Positions 1 to 9,608 of a DNA stretch of 64,000 nucleotides are shown one piece after another. How positions within the stretch are numbered: the first letter of the stretch is position 1; every line of letters begins with the position of its first letter. The translations under genes were made by a program, and so were the position numbers. Location: NCBI GenBank assembly GCA_019454045.1, contig SKCR01034812.1:124001-188000 (forward strand). The letters run 5' to 3'. The notes under the pieces were generated by a model that saw only the letters and a list, made by a program, of their open reading frames with translations, ran no database searches and was not told the origin of the DNA. This DNA comes from Zanthoxylum bungeanum. Taxonomy: Eukaryota; Streptophyta; Magnoliopsida; Sapindales; Rutaceae.

Positions 1-2
1 CC

Positions 3-2261
3 ATAAAAGAGAAGAGTAAAAATCGAGGCCCAGGTAAATCAGACAAGAACCGGGGGAAATCAAGAACGAGGGAAATTGAATGTTCCCACTATAAAAAGAA
101 AGGCCATATGAAGAGGGATTGCTACAAACTGAAGAACGAGCAGTCCAGGAGAGATGGTGACTCTAACCAAGAAAGAGTTGCTACTACCACCGACAAAACC
201 TCCAAAGAATTCTGCATTATGTATGAAGAAAATGTTGTGAATATTGCCAGTCACGAGACCAGTTGGGTGATAGATAGTGGCGCCTCCATATATGCCACAT
301 CTCGCAGAGACTTCTTTTCATCTTACACACCAGGAGACTACGGTGCTATAAGGATGGGGAATGACGGTCAGTCCAAAGTCATTGGTATTGGAGACATCTG
401 CCTTGAAACAGACAACGGGACAATGCTAGTGTTGAAGGGAGTCAAGCACATCCCTAACATCAGGTTAAACCTGATCTCAACAGGCAAGCTGGATGATGAA
501 GGTTTCTGCATAACCTTTAGTGAAGGCACCTGGAAGTTCACTAAAGGATCAATGGTCGTGGCACGAGGTAAGAAAAATTCAACTCTGTATTTGATGCATG
601 CTAAGCTTTCAAATAGTAGCATAAATACAGTCAATGGTAATGAGGCAGCCGAGCTTTGGCATAAAAAGCTCGGTCACATGAGTCAAACAGGGATGGAAAT
701 ACTACGCAGGCGGAATGTTCTTCCCGAGTTGAAGAACTCACACTTACGGAAGTGTGAACACTGCATGGCTGGAAAGCAGAACAAAGTGTCCTTCCAGAGC
801 TCCCCGCCTCAACGGAAATCGGAGGTACTTGATCTCATACATTCAGATGTATGTGGTCCGATGCAGAGACGAACACTTGGTGGGTCACTTTACTTTGTGA
901 CATTCATAGACGATCATTTATGGAAGACATGGGCATATACCTTGAAAAGAAAAGATCAAGTGCTGGGAGTGTTCAATGAGTTTCATGCCCTGGTGGAGAG
1001 AGAAACCGGCAAGAAACTGAAGTGCATCAGAACAGACAACGGTGGAGAATACAGAGGTCTGTTTGATCAGTACTGCAAGATGCAAGGAATCCGACATCAA
1101 ACGACACCTCTGAAGACACCTCAGCTGAATGTCCTAGCTGAGAGGATGAACAAAACCTTGTGTGAAAGGGTCAGAAGCTTGCTGTCACAAGCCAAGCTGC
1201 CGAAGACATTTTGGGGGGAGGCACTCAACACAACAGTACATGTTTTGAACATGTCCCCAACGATCGCACTGAAAGGTAATGTTCCTAACCAAGCCTGGAC
1301 AGGTAAAGAAGTGTCTTATGAACATTTGCATGTCTTTGGGTGCAAAATATTTGTACACATCCCAAAGGACGAGAGATCCAAGCTTGATGCAAAGACACGG
1401 CAGTGTGTCTTTATTGGCTATGGTCAGGATGATTTCGGCTACAAACTGTATGATCCTATGGAGAATAAGATTGTCAGAAGCCGAGATGTTGTCTTCGTCG
1501 AAGACCAGACCATAGAAGATATCCGGAAGGAGATAAAGATAATGTCACAGCAATACAGAGATGTGAATCCAGAACCTCATACACCGGTGCCAATACGAGT
1601 TGAAGATGAGGTTCCCAGACATGAGGGTACATGTGATGAAGCTCCCAGAGATGATGATCATGATCAACCACCAGTACTAGAAGCTACACCAACAGTTCCA
1701 CAGAGAAGGTCTGACAGAGAAATGCGACCTTCAACCAAATACTCTGCATATGAGTATGTGCTGCTTACTGACGGGGGAGAACCCGAGAGCTACCAGGAGG
1801 CCGTGGAAACAAAAGATAAAGAAAAGTGGGAGGAAGCCATGCAAGATGAGTTGGTGAAATTGCCAAGAGGCAAAAGGACTTTGAAGAAAAAATGGGTGTA
1901 CAAGGTGAAGCAACAGGAGCACACTTCACAACCCCGGTACAAAGCCATATTAGTTGTCAAGGGATTCAATCAGAGGAAAGACATTGAATTCGATCAAATC
2001 TTCTCTTCAGTTGTGAAGATGTCATCCATCAGAGTGGTACTCTGCTTAGCAGCAAGCCTCGACCTGGAAGTTGAGCAGATGGATGTCAAGACCGCATTTC
2101 TTCACGGAGATCTGGAAGAAGAAATTTACATGGAGCAACCAGAAGGCTTCAGAGTCAAAGGAAAAGAGGACCATGTGTGCAGACTCAGGAAAAGCCTCTA
2201 CGGTTTAAAACAGGCACCGAGACAGTGGTACGTGAAGTTTGAGTCAGTTATGGGGGAGTAG
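3..2261 (+). pseudogene. copia Gag(C-term)-protease-integrase-RT(N-term), truncated by stop
   Basis: The reading frame is open from the window edge, so the first Met (108) is not the true start. In order: a zinc knuckle at 87-128 (C-x2-Y-x4-H-x4-C, the second Cys replaced by Tyr); retropepsin WVIDSGAS near 268; a GAG-pre-integrase/zinc region with LWHKKLGHM and CEHC; the integrase core with D (HSDVCGP), D (RTDNGGEY) and E (LAERMNKT) all present; then the RT start with MDVKTAFLHGDLEEEIYM and SLYGLKQAPRQW. The usual glutamine-asparagine part of the integrase QxNGxAER motif is altered (LNVLAER). The frame ends at a TAG at 2259, before the catalytic YVDD, at a place where the family usually has Gln (CAG to TAG). 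It cannot make a full Pol. Confidence 0.93.
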
Positions 2262-3309
2262 GGATACAAGAAGACCACTTCAGACCATTGTGTTTTCGTT
2301 CAGAAATTTTCTGACGATGACTTTATCATTTTACTACTGTATGTAGATGATATGTTGATAGTTGGCCGGAATCAATTAAGATTGATAATTTGAACTAGCA
2401 ACTGAGTAAGTCTTTTGAGATGAAAGACTTGGGGCCAGCTAAACAGATTCTTGGCATCAGGATCAGCCGTGATCGGAAAGCCAGGAGATTATACTTGTCA
2501 CTGGAGGAGTACATCGAGAAGGTACTTCAGAGATTCCATATGGAAAAGGCTAAAGCGGTTAGCACTCCTCTTGCTACCCACTTTAGATTGAGTACACAAC
2601 AGAGCCCCTCTATTGAGTCAGAGAAGGAGGAAATGAAACATGTTCCATACACCTCAGCAGTGGGAAGTCTTATGTATGCAATGGTGTGCACGAGGCCAGA
2701 CTTAGCACACGCAGTTGAATTGGTCAGCCGGTTTATGTCAAACCCAGGACGAGAACACTGGAATGCCATCAAATGGATTATGCGGTATCTACGAGGCACA
2801 TCCAAGATGAGGTTATGTTTTGGAAGCAGTGAACCAGTGTTGATGGGCTACACCGATTCAGATATGGCAGGAGATGTGGATACCCGAAAGTCTAATTCAG
2901 GGTATCTGATTACTCTCTCAGGGGGGCTGTGGCATGGCAGTCAAGGTTGCAGAGGTGTGTTGCACTTTCTACAACAGAGGCAGAATTCATTGCAGTGACA
3001 TAAGCTTGCAAGGAATTGATGTGGATGAAGACATTGGTCCAAGAATTGGGTTTCAAGCAGGAAAAGTACACTTTGTACTGTGATAGCCAGAGTGCTATCT
3101 ACCTTGGTAAAAATTCCACATTTCACTCGAGGTCAAAACATATCGATGTGAGGTATCACTGGATACGGGACGTCCTGAGCTCAAAGCTGTTAGAACTCAG
3201 GAAAATTCACACCGACGACAACAGTGTCGATATGTTCACCAAGGTTTTACCAAAGGAGAAGCTTGAAATCTGTCGTGCCATAGCCGGGATGACAAAACTC
3301 TCCACATAG
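2262..3309 (+). pseudogene. copia RT(C-term)-RNase H, frameshifted remains
   Basis: Past the stop at 2259 the same frame continues with YVDDMLIVG at 2340-2366, the RT catalytic loop, then hits a stop at 2391. A frame change leads into 2420-2998 (MKDLGPAKQILGI, then YTDSDMAGD of RNase H). A second frameshift follows the SGG near 2920, a TAA interrupts VT-ACKELMW near 3001, and 3016-3309 carries the RNase H tail (CDSQSAIYL, SKHIDVRYH, ending in TAG). At least two frameshifts and two stops separate it from a working gene. Confidence 0.9.
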
Positions 3310-3470
3310 TCAGAGTGGGGAGAGACAGAGAACTACGATTGGCTTGATCCCAACTCAGGGTACGTAGGCAGTCATACAGATGCAGCCAAGGGTGGATCCT
3401 TTAAAGGATCCGGGTTTGGATGATTGATGTCGGCTCAGATTTTAGGGAAATCTTCACCGATGGGGAGATT

Positions 3471-3843
3471 TGTTGAAGACAGCAAAGCATGCATGCATGC
3501 AGAACTGCCACCGAAAGTTTGAAAATGTTGCCAAAGCTTTGCTGGATTCCATGCGCCGAAAGCTTGATTGCAAATGTTGCAAACTGTCAAAAACGTGTGC
3601 TACAGTGCACGTGTTTTTGACAGTATAAAATGGAGCCTAAAATCAGTTGCAAATCATCCCAAAATTTGTATAATAGAGAGTAAATAGAGTTGAGAGTTTT
3701 TTGTAAACCTTAGGGTTGTAAGCTTTGTAATTCTTTGTTTGTGTATAATAAAGAAGAATTTTCTCTCACATCTCCTCTATTGTGTGTGTCTAGGATGCCA
3801 CGCAGTATATTCCATCTATTCTTCGGTTGTAGAACCTGACACA
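3471..3843 (+). repeat. 3' LTR of the copia element
   Basis: It begins TGTTGAAG directly after a purine tract and ends near CCTGACACA. The exact last base (3841 or 3843) is ambiguous because the end reads CACA. It contains a TATA box (3624-3630) and an AATAAA signal near 3747. About 371-373 bp. Confidence 0.8.
3584..3630 (+). promoter_or_regulatory. LTR hairpin abutting TATA box
   Basis: CTGTCAAAAAC (3584-3594) and GTTTTTGACAG (3613-3623) form a perfect 11-bp inverted repeat. Inside the loop GTGC (3597-3600) can pair with GCAC (3607-3610), and the loop includes a G-box core CACGTG. TATAAAA follows at once at 3624-3630. The spacing suggests an upstream promoter element of the LTR. Confidence 0.6.
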
Positions 3844-4729
3844 ATTTTAGTATGTTCATTAAGAGATTCAGCAAGGCACATACCATATCGACAACATGCT
3901 AATCAGATCCGTCAGGCTCACAAGGATTCCAACAAGACCCGTGAAGTATTAGCAGCCTATCAGTTAGACTAGTACAGTAATGGGATTCTGATCACACATA
4001 ATGATTGACACCAGCGCAGACAGGAGATACCCCCAGGTCTTCCTAGGTTTTGCTGAACTTTGGAAAAGCCATTCTAGGATGTCTGTTAGTTTAGGTGCTC
4101 ATAGTACCAAAGCTCGGAAGAATGAATACTTAAGATAGACGAAATATGTAGCAACCACAAGAATATTACACGTGTGTTTTCAAGGCTTTCCTGATAAGTA
4201 TAAGAAAGTATTTGAATGTAGTGTAAGACCATGGCATTTTAGGGTATGCAACCAAGATAGTATTGGAGGGCTCTGGATGAGCTTACACTTCTTGGCAGCT
4301 CGTAAACAAGATCATGATTATCAGTGCAATATAAAGTCAGGAATCAATACAGAAATCTGCTTTCTAGCAGGCCTCTCGATATCAGTAATTTCGTAAAGTA
4401 GCCCTACTTGGTAGACCTACAAGGAATGACGCTCAGGGACATGCACGAATAGTATGTACTGCTATCTCCGATGTAATCAGTCAAACCATGATAACGGAAA
4501 GAATCCCTAACTTCTTAACTCTTCCCAGATCGAATCATGTAATTTAAGCAGCAGCATCAGCAATAGCATCGGCAATTGCATCAGCAATAGCATCAGTAGC
4601 AGTGACAGTATGGCCCTATAGCTTGAGGGTATGATGACAGAGACAAGTTTTAGGCGAGCAAGAACATGATCTAGTAGTTGCAAGTAAGGTCACAATCAGT
4701 TAATAAGCATCAAATATAGCAACCCGAAT
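3844..4729. other. Unresolved old repeat DNA
   Basis: I see no open frame longer than about 77 codons and no recognisable protein motif. It probably belongs to the same old gypsy-type DNA as 6306-7974. A short imperfect TCAGCAATAGCA repeat lies at about 4549-4605. Confidence 0.4.
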
Positions 4730-4956
4730 TGTTAAGGAATATGGAATCAATATCCAAAATAGAATTCCTACTACCTTTAGGATTAGTGATTTTATTATAT
4801 TTCCCTATTAGATAAATATTTCCTATATTCATTATTATTCTTCATTACTATATGATTCCTTTTCTATTTTGGTTTTCTATGTAGCCTATATATATAGGCC
4901 TTTACCATTGTAAATTCATATAGAGTGAATTCAAGACTTCCTTTCATTATCTAACA
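4730..4956 (+). repeat. 5' LTR of the non-autonomous element
   Basis: 227 bp, TG...CA ends. It contains a perfect 16-bp palindrome GCCTATATATATAGGC (4884-4899) that holds the TATA-like core. The primer site follows immediately. Confidence 0.85.
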
Positions 4957-5199
4957 TGGTATCAGACATCAGGTTCTCCTTTTTCTAGTTTCACTCTCTC
5001 TGAGTCTCATCGGCGCGTGGGGGATCACGGCTACCATAATTGTGTGACCCTCACGCGCCCCGCGTTGCCAACCATCACATTGCTTTTCCTATGCGCCACC
5101 CATTCGCACCACCCCTTCACAAGTGTGCTATGGGCCTGCTCCTTTCAGGTTTCGACTCTCTTTAAGATTTTGTTTCCGCTCTCTGTCGGGATTTCATTC

Positions 5200-6027
5200 A
5201 TTTTCTGGCTTCGGTTCTCTCGAGCTTCGGCTCTCTTTCAGGATTTCGCTCCTTCTCGGGCTTTGGCTCTCTTTCGGGATTTCACTCCCATTTTTCAGCT
5301 TCGGCTTTATTTCGGGATTTCGCTCCCTTTCGGGCTTCGGCTCTCTTTCGGGATTTCGCTCCCTCTCTGGCTTCGACACTTTTGGGCTTCGGCTCCGGCT
5401 TTATTTCGGGATTTCTCTCCCTTTTTCGGTTTCGGCTTTATTTCGGGATTTCGCTCCCTCTCGGGCTTCGGCTCTCTGTCGGGTTTCGGCTCTCTTTCGA
5501 GATTTCACTCCCTCTCTTTGGCTTCAGAACTTTCGGGCTTCGGCTCTTTTTCGGGATTTCGCTCCCTCTCCGGCTTCGGCTCTCTTTCGGGATTTCGCTC
5601 TCTTTCTTGCTTCGGCATCCTCTTGGGCTTCGGCTCCCCCTTTGGGCTTAGTAGGTTAAAGCCCTCCGGCTTCGGCATCCTCTTGGGCTTCGGCTCTCCC
5701 TTCGGGCTTCGTAGGTTAAAGCTCTCCTGCTTCGGCATCCTCTTGGGCTTCGGCTCCCCCTTCGAGCTTCGTAGGTTAAAGCTCTCCGGCTTCGGCATCC
5801 TCTTGGGCTTCGGCTCCCCCTTCGAGCTTCGTAGGTTAAAGCTCTCCTGCTTCGGCATCCTCTTGGGCTTCGGCTCCCCCTTCGGGCTTCGTAGGTTAAA
5901 GCTCACCGGCTCCGGCTTCCTCTTGGGCTTCGGCTCTCCCTTCGGGCTTCGTAGGTTAAAGCTCTCCTGCTTCGGCATCATTTTGGGCTTCAGCTCCCCC
6001 CTTCGGGCTTCGTAGGTTAAAGCTCGT
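5200..6027. repeat. CT-rich minisatellite inside the non-autonomous element
   Basis: The first part is irregular repetition of short units of the type TTCGGGATTTCGCTCCCT and GGCTTCGGCTCT. From about 5600 to 6025 it becomes a 60-bp tandem unit containing CTTCGTAGGTTAAAGCTC and CTTCGGCATCCTCTTGGGCT, about seven copies. Since 60 is a multiple of three, frames stay open in the array: a 332-codon frame at 5017-6015 (+) with a 20-residue repeat FGLRRLKLSCFGILLGFGSP, and a 158-codon frame on the other strand at 5505-5981 rich in Lys, Pro and Glu. I regard both as by-products of the repeat until expression is shown. Confidence 0.85.
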
Positions 6028-6148
6028 CCATTATCTCAAGGTTTTCAGCCTCCAAATTTCAATATTTACAGTTTCGGAACCCCGCTCTCCGATTTCAAGA
6101 TGCAACCTCAAGCTTACTCCTTCGTTACCAGCTTGAGTTTGAGGGGGG

Positions 6149-6305
6149 TGTTAAGGAATATGGAATCAATATCCAAAATAGAATTCCTACTACCTTTAGG
6201 ATTAGTGATTTTATTATATTTCCCTATTAGATAAATATTTCCTATATTCATTATTATTCTTCATTACTATATGATTCCTTTTCTATTTTGGTTTTCTATG
6301 TAGCC
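6149..6305 (+). repeat. Truncated 3' LTR of the non-autonomous element
   Basis: It matches the 5' LTR from TGTTAAGG to TATGTAGCC, then stops. The last ~70 bp are missing. The breakpoint falls inside the TATA palindrome of the intact LTR. Confidence 0.85.
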
Positions 6306-7327
6306 TTATGAAAGCATGACGCTTTAGCCTGCGAGACTATTAGGTCAGCTGTAGCTCAAACAAGTAGGGATAACATGACAAGTTATCCACTAAGCCAAAT
6401 TTAGTTCATGTGGCAGAATGAAGCAATAGTCTAGCTGATTTGAGGAAGATAAAGAGTTACAGAACAGCTTAGTTGTTTGCCACTATTTAGAAACCTTTTT
6501 CGCCTATACGGTAATCATGAATAAGCGACGGAGCGAAAATTTTAAGCGGTCATGGTTAGGTTTATGCGAGTAAAGTTATCTTAAGTATAATAGCAATTGA
6601 TATTTGTGACTATCTCCGAGTAACTCTCTGGAATAAGAGAACTTGTCGCCTATCGTAATGTACTCGAATATGACCTGAGGCATGTATGTGTATGACATAA
6701 TAAGATAGTTGGCTATACTATAACGAGAACATAAGGGCATCAAGTAATCAGGGGCAAGAATGCATGAGCATTGGGCTAAGATTTCAGTTAATAGATTCAG
6801 TACTGTCAGAACTTGCAGATCAATCGATTCAAGGAATGTTGGGCATAACAAAGGAAATCCAGGAGTGGGAAGTTTTCGTTCATTGGTCATAAGAAAAAGA
6901 ATGTCATGACAGCAGTTGCAGAACACCGGATACAAGATTACCTAGATTCAAGACGGGTTGTTATCCCTCAGTCAAGAATCCAAGGCAGCAATTATTCAGT
7001 ACAGCTCATGTACCTTTTACTCAGCATGCACAAACATAGCAAGACAAAGTAAGGGCAAGATAGAATAGTATAGGAGTGAACATCTCATGGATTAGTTATT
7101 CTAGAATGAAAACCAGGTTAGTTATTCTTAAATATAGACAGACGAGACTTTGCGATCAATGCGGCAGAGGATTTAGTTATCACGTCAAGCCGAATCTAGA
7201 TGTTATGAGAACCGCGGCGCTCACAGTAGGACATGGATCCACACAGATCATGCAAATGCATTCTTAGATTCCGACTCAAGATGTACACCTTTGATCATGA
7301 CTACCATTCATGTTATGATTCAATTCA
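6306..7327. other. Unresolved old repeat DNA
   Basis: I see no coding region I can name. A 63-codon frame at 7076-7267 contains CDQCGRGF, but no second half of a zinc finger follows. Confidence 0.4.
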
Positions 7328-7533
7328 TGTTAGATAATGAACAATATGAATTTACAATGATAGGGGTCTTTATATAGATTATATAGAAAACCAAATTAGA
7401 AAATGAATCCTATAGTAATGAACAATAATAATGAATATAGAAAATCTGCATCTAATAGGGAAATATAATAAAATCATGAATCCTAATGATACTAGGAATT
7501 CTATTTTGGATATTGATTCCATATTCCTTAACA
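7328..7533 (-). repeat. Reversed solo LTR of the 4730 family
   Basis: Read on the minus strand it starts TGTTAAGGAATATGGAATC and ends CATTATCTAACA, like the LTRs at 4730 and 6149, but diverged in its middle; the TATA palindrome is altered. No internal sequence or clear target duplication is visible. A second short TTCCTTAACA copy follows at 7534-7543. Confidence 0.75.
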
Positions 7534-9608
7534 TTCCTTAACATGTTTACATTTCTCAACCCACATATTAGCCTCAGTTATGTTACATCCGTCATTTCTG
7601 AAATAACATACATGTAATGATTATATGTTCTAGTTCTAATTCACGTTTTACGGACTCACGATAAGTTATAGCCTCAGTCATATTTTCAAGCCACATCAGA
7701 TAAGCTCCATAATGTAACCATATTACTTTACCTAGAACTCCAGCTTATAAGAATCAGTCGGGATATCTCATGTTGCAGTGGAGAGAAATTGTAGTTCATG
7801 AGAACATTTTACCAATTTAAGTCAGTTGGCAGTATTACAAGGCCAGGAAGTAGCATAAAGATCCAAGTATATTTTGGAAGTCACTCAGCTCTATGAGATT
7901 TCAAGTCAAGCGGCAGATCCAGGAATCCAACCCTAAATGGGATTTGAGGACGAATCCTATTTAAGCGGGGAGAATGTAACACCTCGGCCACCTTGATGTG
8001 ATTTTGATGACCATTTACTTCATGAATATTATGTTTCATGAAATCACGTATGAGTATGATTGTATTTGCAAAATCATTTTTCAAAAACCCATAGAATTAT
8101 TTGCAACCGATACCCATTTACTTTTCATTTGTGTTCCGGATAGTCCTCGGTATTTTAGCCATAACTTGAACTACCAATGTTCGTGATTGGCAATATTTAT
8201 ACCATCGAAAAGCTTAGACAAAGATCTACAACTGTTATATGTTTCCAAATGTCGAGCAGAACAAGATCAAAAATACATATTTTCTTGCCTATAATGTTCA
8301 ACTTATAGAGTCATCATTTATTTTTGACATGTGCTTGATTTAAATTAATATTTTATTCAAAAAAATCTCTCCCTTACTTTATAAATCAGCTACTATTCAT
8401 CTTCTTTATTCTTATCACGCCAAAAGCAAGGAAATTTGGTGGCTTTTTCAAGTAATTTCTCAGCCAAGTAAGTCTTTATTTCTCTCATTCCTTTGTAACA
8501 GGTTATAATCTTCTTCTTATCACTAGGTTCTTGAAAAGAGTTTCCAATGGCATTTTTTACTCGATGGCGGGTTCGTGAAATGGATTTCCAATGGTTTTAA
8601 TCTTCTTCTTATCACTAGGTTCTTGGAACGAGATCTTATCAAGTATAAGGCAAAACACCTTATCTGAATTAGGAAATTTTGGAGCATATTACAACCTGAT
8701 CATGGGTTTTTTTGGATTTCGTCCATAAGGGTTCGTTTCATTTCGTAATCAAAACTTAGACTATTCAAGGTTAGATTACATATCATTTATGTGTCTTTAT
8801 TTTTTTTTACTATTTCGTATTATTTCATTTTTGTTCATTATGTTTTCTTGTAAAAAAAATAAGTCCATTTATTTTCATTTCTGTGTGTTCTTTTTGTGTC
8901 ATGTTTCGAAAATATTTTTCCACACCATCATTTGAACGAGTTTCAGCATCATTCGAATGAACATTCCAGTGATTAATTCGTTCAAACCGTCAATCATAAC
9001 ATTCGAATGACGAATTATAAAATTATCTTTTTTGCTTTGTGATTCGCATTAGCTTATTATTAAAAAAACTATCAAAAAACAGGTTACCATACTCCAAAGC
9101 TTGCATATCATTATAGTTATCTAGGAATTGGTGCATAGTTACGTCTTTGTTCTATGTTTTTTCTTATTGATGTGCGTATTTTCTTGGTGTCTTGCGCATT
9201 TTTTTTATTCCTTTACGTATTTTTATTGTGTGATCATGACTAGCTAGCAACTTATTTCTAATCATTGTTTGTGAGGGGCAAAGCTATTGGTGATAGGAGG
9301 CAAGAGAGTGTGAGCACAGTAGAGAAAAAAACTGAGTGAAACACAGGTAAAGAGTCATTGTGAGTGTAAACACAAGAGGAAAATTATGAGGCTTTTGTTT
9401 TACTAATATTTTTATGCGTTTCTTTGTTTTAATATATTTTTTTACAACTTGTCTCCATGTCGAACGAAGAACATTAAGCTCCTAGAGAGTTAGATTTTAT
9501 GTTCTAAAAAAGCATACAAATACAATTTATGCAAATGGACATTATTTATAAGAACTTGGATAAGAAATTAGATAAGAATGAGATTATGAGTCAATGGGAG
9601 AAAATCAC
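7534..9608 (+). mobile_element. Ty3/gypsy 3' end and LTR (chromovirus-like), right border unresolved
   Basis: Before 7975 one frame reads GFEDESYLSGENV, which resembles the extreme C-terminus of Tekay/del-type Pol, and the purine tract AAGCGGGGAGAA leads into an LTR starting TGTAACACC at 7975. A TATA-like TTTATAAAT lies near 8378. The LTR end is not clear between about 9250 and 9608. A 65-codon frame at 9529-9726 runs into the next element and is not a gene by itself. The DNA up to 9608 continues at 38263 on the far side of the Tat element, as the ATCAC target duplication shows. Confidence 0.55.

Larger units (their letters stand above)
1..3843 (+). mobile_element. Ty1/copia retrotransposon (Tnt1-like), 3' part with 3' LTR
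   Basis: The copia domain order is visible: zinc knuckle, protease, integrase, reverse transcriptase, RNase H, then a purine tract (TGGGGAGATT, 3461-3470) and a 3' LTR opening with TGTTGAAG. Integrase before reverse transcriptase defines Ty1/copia. The 5' LTR and most of gag lie upstream of the window, so the target duplication cannot be checked. Coding is broken by stops and frameshifts, so this copy is dead. Confidence 0.93.
4730..6305 (+). mobile_element. Non-autonomous LTR retrotransposon with internal minisatellite
   Basis: Two near-identical LTRs start TGTTAAGGAATATGG at 4730 and 6149. The 5' LTR ends ...CTAACA and is followed at once by TGGTATCAGA (4957-4966), a copia-type initiator-Met primer-binding site. 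A purine tract GAGGGGGG (6141-6148) precedes the 3' LTR. The 1.2 kb interior has no retroviral domain; two thirds of it is a CT-rich tandem array. The size and signals fit a large TRIM or small LARD-like element mobilised by a copia partner. The 3' LTR is truncated, so no target duplication is seen. Confidence 0.85.

Noticed and set aside
5505..5981. Lys/Pro-rich 158-codon antisense frame
   Set aside because: Comes from a 60-bp unit that is a multiple of three; several frames stay open together.
7076..7267. CDQCGRGF, possible zinc finger
   Set aside because: No second Cys or His pair at a fitting distance; the surrounding DNA has no other coding signal.
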